Below are positions 54,451-64,000 of a stretch of 64,000 bases of DNA, one piece after another. The translations under genes and the position numbers were made by a program. This DNA is from Actinomyces graevenitzii C83 (GTDB lineage Bacteria > Actinomycetota > Actinomycetes > Actinomycetales > Actinomycetaceae). Where the stretch lies: the NCBI RefSeq assembly GCF_000239695.1, contig NZ_JH470339.1:1-64000 (forward strand), given 5' to 3'. Positions within the stretch are counted from its first letter, which is position 1. The number at the start of each line of letters is the position of its first letter. The notes under the pieces were generated by a model. That model saw nothing but the letters and a program-made list of their open reading frames with translations. It had not been told where the DNA came from and did no database searches.

Positions 54451-54780
54451 TGGCACTGATTTTGCCTATGGATGATGCATGGATAGTGCAGAGTGCTGGG
54501 CTTCACAAACATAAAGTGATGCAGTGCCTTAACCACTGCGGCCTAACGCTGGTAAGTTAGAGGGGTTGCTTGGGGCTTGCCCTGCGCAGCCGCTGTATCT
54601 CGGTTGGTCGCCTTCCGAGCAATGCAGTGATTGTCTGACGGACGCAACGCAAGTTGTGAATTCCGTGTGTCCAGACTGGTTCGCAATCCTTTTAATTACT
54701 TAATAGGGGCTTGGTGAGTCGCGGCATGCGACACGCCCGAGCGCGTGGACCGGTCGTCAAGAAGAAAGAGGTTAGGCGCC

Positions 54781-55089
54781 ATGGCGGGACAGAAGATCCG
54801 CATCCGGCTAAAGTCCTACGACCACGAGGTCATCGACTCCTCGGCGCGTAAGATCGTCGACGTCGTAACTCGCGCTGGTGCGACGGTCGTAGGCCCAGTG
54901 CCGCTGCCGACCGAGAAGAACGTATTCTGCGTTATCCGGTCTCCGCACAAGTACAAGGACAGTCGTGAGCACTTTGAAATGCGTACTCACAAGCGACTGA
55001 TCGACATTATCGACCCGACTCCCAAGGCTGTTGACTCGCTGATGCGTCTCGACCTGCCTGCAGATGTCAACATCGAAATCAAGCTCTGA
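54781..55089 (+). CDS. rpsJ: 30S ribosomal protein S10
   Basis: 102 residues from the ATG at 54781, where the conserved [18 protein letters not shown] begins; the open frame extends 12 codons upstream without conservation. S10 is a 30S head protein and also the NusE antitermination factor. GAAAGAGG lies about ten bases upstream. It is first gene of the S10 cluster. Confidence 0.98.
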   Translation: MAGQKIRIRLKSYDHEVIDSSARKIVDVVTRAGATVVGPVPLPTEKNVFCVIRSPHKYKDSREHFEMRTHKRLIDIIDPTPKAVDSLMRLDLPADVNIEIKL

Positions 55090-55102
55090 GGATTGCTACA
55101 CC

Positions 55103-55753
55103 ATGACTACGCAGAACAAGAGCCGTAAGGCTCTGCTGGGCACCAAGCTCGGCATGACGCAGATCTGGGATGAGAACGGCGTCCTCCGCCCCGTCACCGT
55201 TGTGCGTGTCGACACTAACGTCGTCACCCAGCTGCGCACCGTTGAAAACGACGGCTATGAAGCCGTACAGCTTGCTTTTGGTGAGCTAAAAGAAAACAAG
55301 GTCACCAAGCCCATGGCTGGTCACTTTGCCAAGGCTGGCGTGTCCCCGCGCCGCCACGTTGCTGAAATTCGTACCTCCGTTGAGGGCCTAGAGCTAGGTC
55401 AGGAACTGACCGCCGAGGTCTTCGCCGACGGCGAGCTGGTGGACGTCACCGGCACCACCAAGGGTAAGGGTTTCGCTGGTGTTATGAAGCGTCACGGCTT
55501 CAAGGGTGTTTCCGCCTCCCACGGTGCACACCGCAACCACCGTAAGCCCGGTTCGGTAGGCGCTTGCGCCACTCCCGGTCGCATCTTCAAGGGTCTGCGC
55601 ATGGCCGGTCGTATGGGCCACGCGCGCCGTACCGTTCAGAACCTAAAGGTCCGCGGCGTGGACGCTCAGAAGGGCTACATCCTCGTCAACGGCGCCATCC
55701 CCGGCCCCAAGGGTGCCGTGGTACTGGTTCGCTCCGCTGTGAAGGGAGCCTGA
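55103..55753 (+). CDS. rplC: 50S ribosomal protein L3
   Basis: 216 residues from the ATG at 55103, 13 bases after rpsJ, with GAGG upstream. [20 protein letters not shown] near residue 9 and [16 protein letters not shown] near 120 are typical. L3 binds 23S rRNA early in 50S assembly near the peptidyl-transferase centre. Confidence 0.98.
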   Translation: MTTQNKSRKALLGTKLGMTQIWDENGVLRPVTVVRVDTNVVTQLRTVENDGYEAVQLAFGELKENKVTKPMAGHFAKAGVSPRRHVAEIRTSVEGLELGQELTAEVFADGELVDVTGTTKGKGFAGVMKRHGFKGVSASHGAHRNHRKPGSVGACATPGRIFKGLRMAGRMGHARRTVQNLKVRGVDAQKGYILVNGAIPGPKGAVVLVRSAVKGA

Positions 55754-55757
55754 AAGC

Positions 55758-56402
55758 ATGTCTGACGTAATCAACGTTGACATCGTTGACTCCAAGGGTG
55801 AAAAGACCGGCACCGCCGCTCTGCCCGCCGAGATCTTCGATGTAGAAACCAACATCGCCCTGATGCACCAGGTTGTGACTGCTCAGTTGGCTGCTGCCCG
55901 CCAGGGCACCCACGCCACCAAGACTCGCGGCATGGTCCGCGGTGGTGGTCGCAAGCCTTACCGTCAGAAGGGTACCGGTCGCGCTCGTCAGGGTTCGACC
56001 CGTGCACCGCAGTTCGCCGGTGGTGGCACCGTCCACGGCCCGCAGCCGCGTGACTACAGCCAGCGCACCCCCAAGAAGATGAAGGCTGCTGCTCTGCGTG
56101 GCGCCCTGTCTGACCGCGTGCGTAACGGCCGCCTGCACGTAATTACTGAGTTCGTCACCGAGAGCAAGCCTTCTACCAAGGCCGCTCTGAGCGCTCTACG
56201 CAACATCAGCACTCGCAAGAGCCTGATCGTTCTGGACCGCGCCGACGAACTGAGCGCCCTGAGCTTGCGTAACGCCCCTGAGGCACACATTCTCTGGGCC
56301 GACCAGCTGAACACCTACGACGTTCTCGTTAACGACGACGTCGTCTTCACCACCGCTGGCCTGGACGCTTTCCTGGGCAAGGGTGAGGAGGAGTCCAAGT
56401 GA
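55758..56402 (+). CDS. rplD: 50S ribosomal protein L4
   Basis: 214 residues. [24 protein letters not shown] near residue 72 is the extended loop lining the exit tunnel, well conserved. The stop overlaps the rplW GTG. Confidence 0.97.
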   Translation: MSDVINVDIVDSKGEKTGTAALPAEIFDVETNIALMHQVVTAQLAAARQGTHATKTRGMVRGGGRKPYRQKGTGRARQGSTRAPQFAGGGTVHGPQPRDYSQRTPKKMKAAALRGALSDRVRNGRLHVITEFVTESKPSTKAALSALRNISTRKSLIVLDRADELSALSLRNAPEAHILWADQLNTYDVLVNDDVVFTTAGLDAFLGKGEEESK

Positions 56403-56704
56403 GCCTCGAATCCAGCAAGAACCCGCGCGACGTCATCGTCGCCCCCGTGGTCTCTGAGAAGTCCTACGCCTGCATGGACCGCGGTCAGTACACCTTCCTG
56501 GTGGCGCCTTCGGCCAACAAGACCGAAATCAAGAACGCCATTGAGACCATCTTCGACGTGAAGGTGGCTTCGGTGAACACCGCTAACCGCAAGGGCAAGA
56601 GCCGCCGCACCCGTTTCGGGATCGGCAAGCGCAAGGACACCAAGCGCGCGATCGTCACGCTGCGCGAGGGGACCATTGACATCTTTGGCGAAGTAGCTAA
56701 CTGA
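56399..56704 (+). CDS. rplW: 50S ribosomal protein L23
   Basis: 101 residues from GTG overlapping rplD by four bases. [20 protein letters not shown] near residue 10 is standard. L23 sits at the tunnel exit and docks trigger factor and SRP. Confidence 0.97.
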   Translation: MSLESSKNPRDVIVAPVVSEKSYACMDRGQYTFLVAPSANKTEIKNAIETIFDVKVASVNTANRKGKSRRTRFGIGKRKDTKRAIVTLREGTIDIFGEVAN

Positions 56705-56728
56705 GGCTACGAGAGGTAAAGGATCGAA

Positions 56729-57565
56729 ATGGCAATCCGTAAGTACAAGCCGACGACGCCCGGCCGTCGTGGCTCCTCCGTGGCAGACTTCGTTGAGGTC
56801 ACCCGTAGCGAGCCCGAGAAGTCCCTGGTTCGTCCCCTATCCAAGACTGGTGGCCGTAACAACAACGGCCGCGTGACCACCCGTCACAAGGGTGGCGGTC
56901 ACAAGCGCGCTTACCGTGTGATCGACTTCCGTCGTCACGACAAGGACGGCGTTCCCGCCAAGGTCGCTCACATCGAGTACGACCCCAACCGCACCGCCCG
57001 CATCGCCCTACTGCACTACGCAGACGGCGAGAAGCGCTACATCATCGCCCCCAACAAGCTGTCCCAGGGTGACCGCGTTGAGTCTGGCCCCGAGGCCGAC
57101 ATCAAGCCCGGTAACAACCTACAGCTGCGTAACATCCCGGTTGGTACCGTGGTGCACGCTGTTGAGCTGCGTCCCGGTGGCGGCGCCAAGCTGGCTCGTA
57201 GCGCGGGTACCTCCGCCCAGCTAGTAGCTAAGGAAGGCAAGTACGCTACCCTGCGTCTACCTTCCGGCGAAATCCGCATGGTTGAGGTTGCTTGCCGCGC
57301 CACCGTTGGTGAAGTCGGCAACGCCGAGCAGTCCAACATCAACTGGGGTAAGGCCGGCCGTATGCGTTGGAAGGGCGTCCGCCCGACCGTACGTGGTGTG
57401 GTTATGAACCCGGTTGACCACCCCCACGGTGGTGGTGAGGGTCGTACCTCTGGTGGTCGTCACCCTGTTTCGCCTTGGGGTAAGCCCGAAGGCCGTACCC
57501 GTCGTCCCAACAAGTCCAGCGACCGCCTCATCGTGCGTCGTCGTCGGACCGGCAAGAAGCGCTGA
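56729..57565 (+). CDS. rplB: 50S ribosomal protein L2
   Basis: 278 residues. [20 protein letters not shown] near residue 225 is the universal signature close to the peptidyl-transferase centre. The basic ends [12 protein letters not shown] and RRRRTGKKR are typical. Confidence 0.98.
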   Translation: MAIRKYKPTTPGRRGSSVADFVEVTRSEPEKSLVRPLSKTGGRNNNGRVTTRHKGGGHKRAYRVIDFRRHDKDGVPAKVAHIEYDPNRTARIALLHYADGEKRYIIAPNKLSQGDRVESGPEADIKPGNNLQLRNIPVGTVVHAVELRPGGGAKLARSAGTSAQLVAKEGKYATLRLPSGEIRMVEVACRATVGEVGNAEQSNINWGKAGRMRWKGVRPTVRGVVMNPVDHPHGGGEGRTSGGRHPVSPWGKPEGRTRRPNKSSDRLIVRRRRTGKKR

Positions 57566-57577
57566 TAGGAGCCTGAT

Positions 57578-57856
57578 ATGCCGCGTAGTTTGAAGAAGGG
57601 TCCCTTCGTCGACGAGCACCTGCAGAAGAAGGTAGACGCTCAGAACGAAAAGGGCACCCACAACGTCATCAAGACCTGGTCCCGCCGCAGCGTGATCACC
57701 CCTGACTTCCTAGGGCACACCTTCGCCGTCCACGACGGTCGCAAGCACGTGCCGGTGTTCGTCACCGAGTCCATGGTTGGTCACAAGCTGGGTGAATTCG
57801 CCCCGACCCGCACCTTCCGCGGGCACGTCAAGGACGACCGCAAGTCGCGCCGCTGA
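57578..57856 (+). CDS. rpsS: 30S ribosomal protein S19
   Basis: 92 residues. [19 protein letters not shown] opens it and [16 protein letters not shown] closes it, both signature sequences. It forms a complex with S13 in the 30S head. Confidence 0.98.
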   Translation: MPRSLKKGPFVDEHLQKKVDAQNEKGTHNVIKTWSRRSVITPDFLGHTFAVHDGRKHVPVFVTESMVGHKLGEFAPTRTFRGHVKDDRKSRR

Positions 57857-57883
57857 CGGACCTGAAGAAGAGAGGCAAGAAAC

Positions 57884-58258
57884 ATGGAAGCTAAGGCGCA
57901 GGCCAAGTACGTGCGCTGCACGCCGATGAAGGCTCGTCGAGTCATCAACGTCGTTCGCGGCAAGAACGCGCTAGAGGCCACCAACGTGCTGCGCTTTGCC
58001 CCGCAGGCTGCTGCCGTGCCGGTGCGCAAGGTCGTCGAGTCAGCTATCGCTAACGCCCGCGTTAAGGCGCAGGCCGCCGGCGAGACCTTCCGCGAGGAAG
58101 AGCTGCTAATTCTTGAGGCTTACGCTGACGAGGGCCCGACCCTCAAGCGATTCCGTCCCCGCGCCCAGGGGCGCGCTTCGCGAATCCTGAAGCGTACCAG
58201 CCACATCACCGTAGTCGTCGGCACCAAGGACGACGCTAAGAAGGAAGGGGCCCGCTAA
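57884..58258 (+). CDS. rplV: 50S ribosomal protein L22
   Basis: 124 residues. [20 protein letters not shown] near residue 11 and the C-terminal hairpin [20 protein letters not shown] are conserved; this hairpin lines the exit tunnel and is a macrolide-resistance site. The last base overlaps the rpsC start. Confidence 0.98.
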   Translation: MEAKAQAKYVRCTPMKARRVINVVRGKNALEATNVLRFAPQAAAVPVRKVVESAIANARVKAQAAGETFREEELLILEAYADEGPTLKRFRPRAQGRASRILKRTSHITVVVGTKDDAKKEGAR

Positions 58259-59058
58259 TGGGGCAGAAGGTCAACCCGACCGGGTTCCGCCTGGGCGTCA
58301 CCACTGACCACCGTTCGCGCTGGTTCTCTGACTCCAAGAAGAGCGGTCAGCGTTACCGTGACTTCGTAGCCGAGGACATCGAGATCCGCCGTCTACTGAA
58401 CACTGGTCTGGAGCGCGCTGGTATCGCCCGTATTGACATCGAGCGCACCCGCGACCGCGTCCGCATCGACCTACACACCGCCCGCCCGGGTATTGTGATC
58501 GGCCGTCGCGGCGCCGAGGCTGAGCGTCTACGCGCCCAGCTAGAGAAGCTCACCGGCAAGCAGGTTCAGCTCAACATCCTCGAGGTCAAGAACCCCGAGA
58601 TCGAAGCTCAGCTGGTTGCCCAGGGCATCGCCGAGCAGCTGGCCAGCCGTGTCTCGTTCCGTCGCGCCATGCGTAAGGGTATGCAGTCCGCTATCCGCTC
58701 TGGCGCCAAGGGCGTGCGTGTGCAGTGCTCTGGCCGTCTAGGCGGCGCCGAGATGAGCCGCAGCGAGTTCTACCGTGAGGGCCGCGTGCCGCTGCACACC
58801 CTGCGTGCGAACATCGACTACGGCTTCTACGAGGCCAAGACCACCTTCGGCCGTCTGGGTGTGAAGGTGTGGATCTACAAGGGTGACGTCACCGAGCGTG
58901 ACTTTGCCCGTCAGCAGGCCGAGGCCGCTCCTCGTGGCCGTCGTGGCGAGCGTCGTGGACGCCGCAACGACCGTGGCCCGCGTAACAACAGCGAGCAGCG
59001 GACCGAGCAGGCGCCGGTCGCCGAGGGCGCTGCCACCGAGCAGGGAACGGAGGCCTGA
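58258..59058 (+). CDS. rpsC: 30S ribosomal protein S3
   Basis: 266 residues. A KH domain (about 38-106, with [20 protein letters not shown]) is followed by the C-terminal S3 domain. The tail after residue 212 is a basic then Gln/Glu/Thr-rich extension ([13 protein letters not shown]) typical of actinobacteria. Confidence 0.98.
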   Translation: MGQKVNPTGFRLGVTTDHRSRWFSDSKKSGQRYRDFVAEDIEIRRLLNTGLERAGIARIDIERTRDRVRIDLHTARPGIVIGRRGAEAERLRAQLEKLTGKQVQLNILEVKNPEIEAQLVAQGIAEQLASRVSFRRAMRKGMQSAIRSGAKGVRVQCSGRLGGAEMSRSEFYREGRVPLHTLRANIDYGFYEAKTTFGRLGVKVWIYKGDVTERDFARQQAEAAPRGRRGERRGRRNDRGPRNNSEQRTEQAPVAEGAATEQGTEA

Positions 59059-59061
59059 GCC

Positions 59062-59481
59062 GTGCTCATTCCCCGTCGGACTAAGTTCCGCAAGCAGCAC
59101 CGCCCGCACCGTACGGGCCTAAGCAAGGGCGGCAACCAGCTCGCCTTCGGTGACTACGGCATTCAGGCTCTAGAGCCCGCCTACATCACCAACCGTCAGA
59201 TTGAAGCGGCCCGTATCGCCATGACCCGTCACATCAAGCGTGGCGGTAAGGTGTGGATCAACATTTTCCCGGACCGCCCGCTGACCAAGAAGCCCGCCGA
59301 AACCCGTATGGGTTCCGGTAAGGGTGCCCCGGAGTGGTGGATCGCCAACGTCAAGCCCGGACGCATCATGTTCGAGCTGGCTGGTGTTCCCGAGTCGCTG
59401 GCTCGCGAGGCCATGAGCCGCGCCCAGCACAAGCTCCCTATGAAGACCCGTTTCGTTACTCGTGAGGGTGGTGACAACTGA
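59062..59481 (+). CDS. rplP: 50S ribosomal protein L16
   Basis: 139 residues from [23 protein letters not shown] at the start and [20 protein letters not shown] near residue 80 are signature blocks. L16 organises the A-site side of the 50S. It overlaps rpmC by one base. Confidence 0.97.
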   Translation: MLIPRRTKFRKQHRPHRTGLSKGGNQLAFGDYGIQALEPAYITNRQIEAARIAMTRHIKRGGKVWINIFPDRPLTKKPAETRMGSGKGAPEWWIANVKPGRIMFELAGVPESLAREAMSRAQHKLPMKTRFVTREGGDN

Positions 59482-59726
59482 TGGCTATCGGTTCCAAGGA
59501 TCTTACGCCCTCCGACCTGGACGGTATGGACAACGAGCGTCTGGCTGAGGAGCTCACCAAGGCTAAGGCCGAGCTTTTCAACCTGCGTTTTGCCGCTGCC
59601 ACCGGTCAGCTAGAGGACCGTGGCCGTCTCAAGGCCGTGCGTCGCGATATCGCCCGCATTTACACCATTGTGCGCGAGCGTGAGCTCGGTATCCGCACCG
59701 CGCCCAGCTCTGAGGAGGCCAAGTGA
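59481..59726 (+). CDS. rpmC: 50S ribosomal protein L29
   Basis: 81 residues. [20 protein letters not shown] and [15 protein letters not shown] are conserved. It overlaps rplP and rpsQ by one and four bases, so the three are translationally coupled. Confidence 0.96.
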   Translation: MAIGSKDLTPSDLDGMDNERLAEELTKAKAELFNLRFAAATGQLEDRGRLKAVRRDIARIYTIVRERELGIRTAPSSEEAK

Positions 59727-60004
59727 GCGAGCAGACCGCCGCTGAGGCTACCGAGCGCAACCACCGCAAGGTGCGTCGCGGCTACGTAGTCTCCGACAAG
59801 ATGGACAAGACCGTTGTAGTCCTGGTCGAGGAGCGCTACAAGCACTCCCTATATGGCAAGGTGCTACGTCGTTCCAAGAAGGTAAAGGTGCACGACGAGG
59901 CCAACTCGGCGCACGTCGGCGACCTGGTTTCGATCATGGAGACCCGTCCGCTATCCGCCACCAAGCGCTGGCGTCTAGTGGAGATCGTGGAGAAGGCCAA
60001 GTAA
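59723..60004 (+). CDS. rpsQ: 30S ribosomal protein S17
   Basis: 93 residues from [23 protein letters not shown] near residue 19 and the C-terminal [18 protein letters not shown] are typical. It is the last gene before a strong terminator, which ends the S10 cluster here. Confidence 0.97.
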   Translation: MSEQTAAEATERNHRKVRRGYVVSDKMDKTVVVLVEERYKHSLYGKVLRRSKKVKVHDEANSAHVGDLVSIMETRPLSATKRWRLVEIVEKAK

Positions 60005-60053
60005 GGCTGCCATGGTCGGCGAGTGGGCTGCGGCCTACTCGCACCTGATCTGA

Positions 60054-60093
60054 GGGTGCGGTTCCGGTTTACCGGGGCCGCACCCTTTTCTTT
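60054..60093 (+). terminator. Terminator between rpsQ and rplN
   Basis: GGGTGCGG (60054-60061) pairs with CCGCACCC (60078-60085), with an inner CCGGTTTACCGG stem, and is followed by TTTTCTTT. It is a strong intrinsic terminator. Confidence 0.9.
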
Positions 60094-60344
60094 ATCGACG
60101 ACGGCGGTATCGACGACGGCGCCCGGCGGCTGCATCCACCCGCGCCCGGCTGTGTCCGCCTGTGCTCGACGGTGCCCGGTGCGCCGGGCTGTGCCAGCCC
60201 TGCCCCGCAGCGCTACCCGCTCCGGCGTCGTCGTCGAGAGCACGGTCTCGATTTCCAGCGCCACCTGGGGCTTTGCGTTACGGGGGAGGAGCAGCTTAGA
60301 CGGTGGTGAGCAAATGCATAGGCGACAGGACCCCTTAGCGTCTT

Positions 60345-60441
60345 TTGCGCCGTCGGGCAATACCGATAAACTAGCCAAGTTGTACGTCTAGAGCTTTATG
60401 CCAGAGACCTCCACGTATGTGTCTGTGTCTGGCTCTCTAGA
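60345..60441 (+). promoter_or_regulatory. Candidate spc promoter and leader hairpin
   Basis: TTGCGC, 16 bases, TAAACT (60345-60372) is followed by an RNA hairpin: TCTAGAG (60387-60393) pairs with CTCTAGA (60435-60441) and GCCAGA (60400-60405) with TCTGGC (60428-60433). The hairpin lies in the rplN leader and could bind a ribosomal protein, but that is inference. Confidence 0.5.
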
Positions 60442-60552
60442 GTCACCCTCTTGGCCTAACCCAGCCAACGGTGGCTAGTGCAAAGTACCATTGAACGTTC
60501 GGCTAGGCTCGCGTGCTGCGCGAGAACCAGCTCGACGACAGGAGAATTGTAA

Positions 60553-60921
60553 ATGATCCAGCAGGAGTCACGACTAAAGGTCGCTGACAACACTGGTGCC
60601 AAGGAAATCCTTTGCATCCGTGTTCTCGGTGGCTCTGGTCGTCGCTATGCGGGTATTGGTGACACCATTGTCGCCACCGTCAAGGACGCCATTCCTGGCG
60701 GCAACGTCAAGAAGGGCGATGTCGTTAAGGCCGTGGTAGTGCGCACCCGCAAGGAGCGCCGCCGTCCCGACGGTTCCTACATCCGCTTCGACGAGAACGC
60801 TGCCGTAATCCTCAAGAACGATGGCGAGCCCCGCGGTACTCGTATCTTTGGCCCCGTCGGCCGTGAGCTGCGCGAGAAGAAGTTCATGCGCATCGTTTCC
60901 CTGGCCCCGGAGGTGATTTGA
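60553..60921 (+). CDS. rplN: 50S ribosomal protein L14
   Basis: 122 residues. [20 protein letters not shown] opens it and [16 protein letters not shown] is the conserved middle. GACAGGAGAA lies upstream of the ATG. It is first gene of the spc cluster and apparently has its own promoter. Confidence 0.98.
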   Translation: MIQQESRLKVADNTGAKEILCIRVLGGSGRRYAGIGDTIVATVKDAIPGGNVKKGDVVKAVVVRTRKERRRPDGSYIRFDENAAVILKNDGEPRGTRIFGPVGRELREKKFMRIVSLAPEVI

Positions 60922-60924
60922 TCC

Positions 60925-61269
60925 ATGGCGCGTATCAAGAAGAACGACCAGGTCATCGTTATCGCCGGTAAAGACAAGGGTAAGACCGGGCGTGTACTGA
61001 AGGTTATCCCCGAGACCAACCGCGTCATCGTGGAGGGTGTCGGTCGCGTAACCAAGCACACCAAGGTTGGCCAGAGCGCCAACGGTTCCCGCACTGGCGG
61101 CATTGAGACCGTTGAGGCCTCGATCCACGCCTCTAACGTTATGCTCGTTGACCCCGAGACCAAGCAGCGCACCCGCGTTGGCTTCCGTCTTGAGGAGGGC
61201 GAGCGCCCCAACGGCCGTAAGCGCACCATCCGCGTGCGTTACGCCAAGAAGTCCGGGAAGGACGTGTGA
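60925..61269 (+). CDS. rplX: 50S ribosomal protein L24
   Basis: 114 residues. The KOW motif is in [20 protein letters not shown] near residue 4. It is an early 50S assembly protein. The stop overlaps the rplE GTG. Confidence 0.97.
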   Translation: MARIKKNDQVIVIAGKDKGKTGRVLKVIPETNRVIVEGVGRVTKHTKVGQSANGSRTGGIETVEASIHASNVMLVDPETKQRTRVGFRLEEGERPNGRKRTIRVRYAKKSGKDV

Positions 61270-61829
61270 GCATGACTGAGAAGATCACTCCCCGTCTAAA
61301 GACTAAGTACGCTGAGGAGGTGCGCCCCGCTCTGTTGGCTGAATTCAAGCACGCCAACGTCATGGAGGTGGGTGGCATCGCCAAGGTAGTGGTCAACATG
61401 GGTGTGGGCGAGGCCGCTCACGACTCTAAGCAGATCGAGGGCGCTGCCCGCGACCTAGCTGCCATCACTGGCCAGAAGGCTCAGATCACCAAGGCACGCA
61501 AGTCCATCGCGCAGTTCAAGCTGCGTGAGGGCCAGCCCATCGGTGCTTACGTCACCCTGCGTGGCGACCGCATGTGGGAATTCCTGGACCGCCTGATTTC
61601 CATCTCGCTGCCCCGTATCCGCGACTTCCGTGGGCTGAGCCCCAAGCAGTTCGACGGTAACGGTAACTACACCTTCGGTCTGACCGAGCAGTCCGTGTTC
61701 CACGAGATTGAGCAGGACAAGATCGACCGCGTACGCGGTATGGACATCACCGTGGTTACCACGGCCAAGACTGACGAGGAAGGCCGCGCTCTGCTGAAGA
61801 AGCTCGGCTTCCCCTTCAAGGAGAAGTGA
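61266..61829 (+). CDS. rplE: 50S ribosomal protein L5
   Basis: 187 residues from a GTG overlapping rplX; an ATG two codons later is an equally good start. [20 protein letters not shown] near residue 68 and [20 protein letters not shown] near 118 are conserved. It binds 5S rRNA. Confidence 0.97.
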   Translation: MSMTEKITPRLKTKYAEEVRPALLAEFKHANVMEVGGIAKVVVNMGVGEAAHDSKQIEGAARDLAAITGQKAQITKARKSIAQFKLREGQPIGAYVTLRGDRMWEFLDRLISISLPRIRDFRGLSPKQFDGNGNYTFGLTEQSVFHEIEQDKIDRVRGMDITVVTTAKTDEEGRALLKKLGFPFKEK

Positions 61830-61830
61830 C

Positions 61831-62016
61831 ATGGCAAAGACCGCTCTGATCCAGAAGGCGAACCGTAAGCCGAAGTTTGCTGTACGTGCCTACACTCGCT
61901 GCCAGCGTTGTGGCCGTCCCCACTCGGTCTACCGTAAGTTCGGCCTGTGCCGTATCTGCCTGCGCGAGATGGCCCACAAGGGCGAGCTCCCGGGCGTAAC
62001 CAAGAGCAGCTGGTAA
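61831..62016 (+). CDS. rpsZ: 30S ribosomal protein S14, zinc-binding type
   Basis: 61 residues, the short form. Four cysteines in CQRCG (residues 24-27) and CRIC (40-43 region) form the zinc ribbon, so this is the C+ paralogue. A C-minus S14, if present, lies outside the window. Confidence 0.97.
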   Translation: MAKTALIQKANRKPKFAVRAYTRCQRCGRPHSVYRKFGLCRICLREMAHKGELPGVTKSSW

Positions 62017-62074
62017 ACCTCTACGTCGTAGGTCCGCGAGGAAACCACGACGAGAAAGGGCGACAGGCCCACTA

Positions 62075-62473
62075 ATGACTATGACAGACCCGATCGCAGA
62101 CATGCTAACCCGTCTGCGTAACGCCAACCAGGCCCACCACGACTCGGTGTCGATGCCCTCGAGCAAGCTCAAGGTCAACATCGCCTCCATCCTAAAGTCC
62201 GAGGGCTACATTGCCGACTACGCCGTCGCTGACGCCGAGGTAGGCAAGACGCTGACCCTGTCCCTGAAGTACGGGGCTAACCGTCAGCGCGCCATTCAGG
62301 GTGTACGCCGCATCTCCAAGCCCGGTCTGCGCGTGTACGCCAAGTCCACCAACCTGCCCAAGGTTCTAGGCGGCCTCGGGGTGGCCATTTTGTCCACCTC
62401 CTCTGGTCTTCTAACCGACAAGCAGGCCGAGAACAAGGGTGTCGGCGGGGAAGTCCTCGCCTACATCTGGTGA
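62075..62473 (+). CDS. rpsH: 30S ribosomal protein S8
   Basis: 132 residues. [20 protein letters not shown] opens it and [20 protein letters not shown] near residue 102 is the signature. S8 is the translational autoregulator of spc operons in enteric bacteria; whether it acts here is unknown. Confidence 0.98.
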   Translation: MTMTDPIADMLTRLRNANQAHHDSVSMPSSKLKVNIASILKSEGYIADYAVADAEVGKTLTLSLKYGANRQRAIQGVRRISKPGLRVYAKSTNLPKVLGGLGVAILSTSSGLLTDKQAENKGVGGEVLAYIW

Positions 62474-62489
62474 GAACGGAGGATAACTA

Positions 62490-63029
62490 ATGTCTCGTAT
62501 TGGACGACTCCCCGTTCCTGTTCCGGCAGGTGTGGACGTGACCATTAACGGTCAGGACATCACCGTGAAGGGCCCCAAGGGCACCCTTTCACGTACTATC
62601 AGCGAGCCGATCTCTATCGCCCGCGCTGAAGACGGCTCCATTGTCGTCACCCGCCCCGACGACGAGCGTACCTCTCGCTCTCTGCACGGCCTGAGCCGTA
62701 CCCTGATCCACAACATGGTTGTGGGTGTTACCCAGGGTTACGAGAAGCGCCTTGAGATCGTCGGTACCGGTTACCGTGTACAGGCCAAGGGTGCCAACCT
62801 AGAGCTGGCCCTGGGCTTCTCTCACCCGGTGACTGTCGAGGCTCCTGAGGGTATCTCCCTCGCTATCGACGGCCCGACCAAGATCATCGTCTCCGGCATT
62901 AGCAAGGAGCAGGTGGGCGAGGTCGCCGCCAACATCCGCAAGATTCGTCCGCCGGAGCCCTACAAGGGTAAGGGCGTTCGTTACGCCGGCGAGAACGTGC
63001 GCCGCAAGGTCGGAAAGGCTGGTAAGTGA
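62490..63029 (+). CDS. rplF: 50S ribosomal protein L6
   Basis: 179 residues. [20 protein letters not shown] opens it and the C-terminal [20 protein letters not shown] is the L6 signature. GGAGG precedes the ATG. Confidence 0.98.
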   Translation: MSRIGRLPVPVPAGVDVTINGQDITVKGPKGTLSRTISEPISIARAEDGSIVVTRPDDERTSRSLHGLSRTLIHNMVVGVTQGYEKRLEIVGTGYRVQAKGANLELALGFSHPVTVEAPEGISLAIDGPTKIIVSGISKEQVGEVAANIRKIRPPEPYKGKGVRYAGENVRRKVGKAGK

Positions 63030-63031
63030 CC

Positions 63032-63406
63032 ATGGGTTACGCTCTCAAGAGGGGCAAGGGCAAGGCTATTGCCCGCAAGATCCGCCACCAGCGTGTGCGC
63101 AAGCACGTATTCGGTACTCCGGAGCGTCCCCGCCTGGCGGTATTCCGTTCCAACCGTCACGTGGTTGCCCAGGTTATCGACGACGTTGCTGGCCACACCC
63201 TAGCCGCTGCTTCCACCATGGAGCTAGCAGGCCAGGAAGTGGAAGGCGCCAAGATTGGTGCCGCCCGCCAGGTCGGTTTGCTGGTAGCCGAGCGCGCCAA
63301 GGCCAAGGGCATCGAAAAGGTTGTCTTTGACCGTGGTGGTAACAAGTACCACGGCCGCGTTGCGGCTGTAGCCGAGGGCGCCCGCGAAGCCGGGCTGTCC
63401 CTATGA
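63032..63406 (+). CDS. rplR: 50S ribosomal protein L18
   Basis: 124 residues from the ATG at 63032; a GTG two codons earlier overlaps the rplF stop and is also possible. [18 protein letters not shown] near residue 36 and [20 protein letters not shown] near 98 are conserved. It binds 5S rRNA. Confidence 0.97.
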   Translation: MGYALKRGKGKAIARKIRHQRVRKHVFGTPERPRLAVFRSNRHVVAQVIDDVAGHTLAAASTMELAGQEVEGAKIGAARQVGLLVAERAKAKGIEKVVFDRGGNKYHGRVAAVAEGAREAGLSL

Positions 63407-63440
63407 GCACTAAGACGACTGGAAAGCAGAGGAATATCTG

Positions 63441-64000
63441 ATGGCTGCACCGCAGCGAGGCAGGTCCGCGTCGTCCGACGGCTCGGCCCAGCGTGATGAA
63501 AAGGAACGTCAGGGTGAGGGCCGCGGCCGCCGCGACCGTAACAATGACCGCCGCGACCGTAACCGCGGCAACGACGACAAGTACATCGAGCGCGTCGTCA
63601 CCATTAACCGTGTGTCCAAGGTCGTCAAGGGCGGCCGTCGCTTCACCTTCACTGCTCTGGTAGTGGTTGGTGACGGTGAGGGCACCGTGGGTGTCGGCTA
63701 CGGCAAGGCTAAGGAAGTTCCCGCCGCCATTGCCAAGGGTGTGGAGATTGCGAAGAAGAACTTCTTCCACGTCCCCATGATCCGCCGCACCATTCCGCAC
63801 GTAGTCCAGGGTGAGGACGCCGCCGGCGTCGTACTCCTGCGTCCGGCTTCCCCCGGTACCGGTGTTATCGCCGGTGGTCCGGTGCGCGCCGTGCTAGACT
63901 GCGCCGGTATTCACGACATTCTGTCCAAGTCTCTGGGTTCTTCGAACTCCATCAACATCGTGCACGCCACTGTTGATGCACTCAAGCAGCTAGAGCAGCC
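63441..64000 (+). CDS. rpsE: 30S ribosomal protein S5 (3' end beyond window)
   Basis: At least 186 residues, open to the window end. GGAAT precedes the ATG. A basic, Arg/Asp/Asn-rich N-terminal extension (about 1-45) leads to [20 protein letters not shown] and [20 protein letters not shown], the S5 signatures. S5 takes part in decoding fidelity and is the spectinomycin-resistance locus. Confidence 0.96.
   Translation, partial: MAAPQRGRSASSDGSAQRDEKERQGEGRGRRDRNNDRRDRNRGNDDKYIERVVTINRVSKVVKGGRRFTFTALVVVGDGEGTVGVGYGKAKEVPAAIAKGVEIAKKNFFHVPMIRRTIPHVVQGEDAAGVVLLRPASPGTGVIAGGPVRAVLDCAGIHDILSKSLGSSNSINIVHATVDALKQLEQ

Larger units (their letters stand above)
60005..60552 (+). other. 548-base break inside the S10-spc ribosomal cluster
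   Basis: In most bacteria rplN follows rpsQ closely. Here the gap contains a terminator (60054-60093), a duplicated ATCGACGACGGCG, GC-rich sequence without a credible gene, a candidate promoter (TTGCGC 60345-60350, TAAACT 60367-60372) and a long leader hairpin (60387-60441). Confidence 0.75.

Noticed and set aside
53919..54536. A 205-residue minus-strand open frame inside the inverted-repeat unit
   Set aside because: The product is Gln/Arg-rich and derives from repeats and one inverted arm; no ribosome site and no recognisable domain.
63174..63800. A 208-residue minus-strand frame over rplR and rpsE
   Set aside because: Shadow of two conserved ribosomal protein genes on the plus strand.

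Overview
The window is chromosomal DNA from a mid-to-high-GC actinobacterium, most likely a member of the Actinomycetaceae. This rests on a GlnR-type nitrogen regulator, the clade-typical DUF2516 and DUF3180 proteins, the dacB-hpt-ftsH-folE-folP-folB/K gene order, several leaderless GTG or ATG starts placed 6-7 nt after a -10 box, and heavy use of CTA leucine codons in the native genes. No species can be named from the sequence alone.

Layout. Bases 1-600 hold the 3' end of a 23S rRNA gene, a 5S rRNA gene and stacked terminators. Bases 650-10300 carry small membrane proteins, an acetyltransferase, glnR, a nitrobindin-fold protein, a frameshifted ygfZ, dtd and clpC. Bases 10489-20300 carry pyruvate phosphate dikinase, a RAMA-domain protein, an alpha/beta hydrolase and two secreted cell-wall enzymes (GH3 and NlpC/P60). 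An intact 1.5-kb IS3-family element (20398-21908) separates these from ppa and a TetR/MFS efflux pair. Bases 25115-34230 form a run of dacB, hpt, ftsH (with an apparent frameshift), folE, folP, a folB-folK fusion and a DUF3180 gene; folE to folK supply the pterin branch of folate synthesis. A high-GC cadmium-type module (cmtR plus a P1B-ATPase, about 34440-36780) has replaced the middle of a luciferase-like monooxygenase gene, whose two ends remain on either side. Two PH-domain membrane proteins follow. Next come a 59-bp remnant of the IS left end and an ABC exporter pair whose codon use differs from the native genes. Bases 43455-48503 are a compact run: DUF2520 protein, panC, panD, lysS, pheA.

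The last 15 kb is translational machinery: rpsL-rpsG-fusA-tuf, then the S10 cluster (rpsJ to rpsQ) and the spc cluster (rplN to rpsE, cut by the window end). Two gaps are unusual there. An 850-bp inverted-repeat unit lies between tuf and rpsJ. A strong terminator with a new promoter and a leader hairpin lies between rpsQ and rplN.

The most interesting non-coding signals are that 850-bp unit (two 88-bp arms with one mismatch enclosing G-rich tandem repeats) and a recurring pattern in which a gene's 3' end, stop codon included, is echoed as short tandem repeats just downstream. Two housekeeping genes, ygfZ and ftsH, carry single-base frameshifts near homopolymers, so sequence error must be considered.
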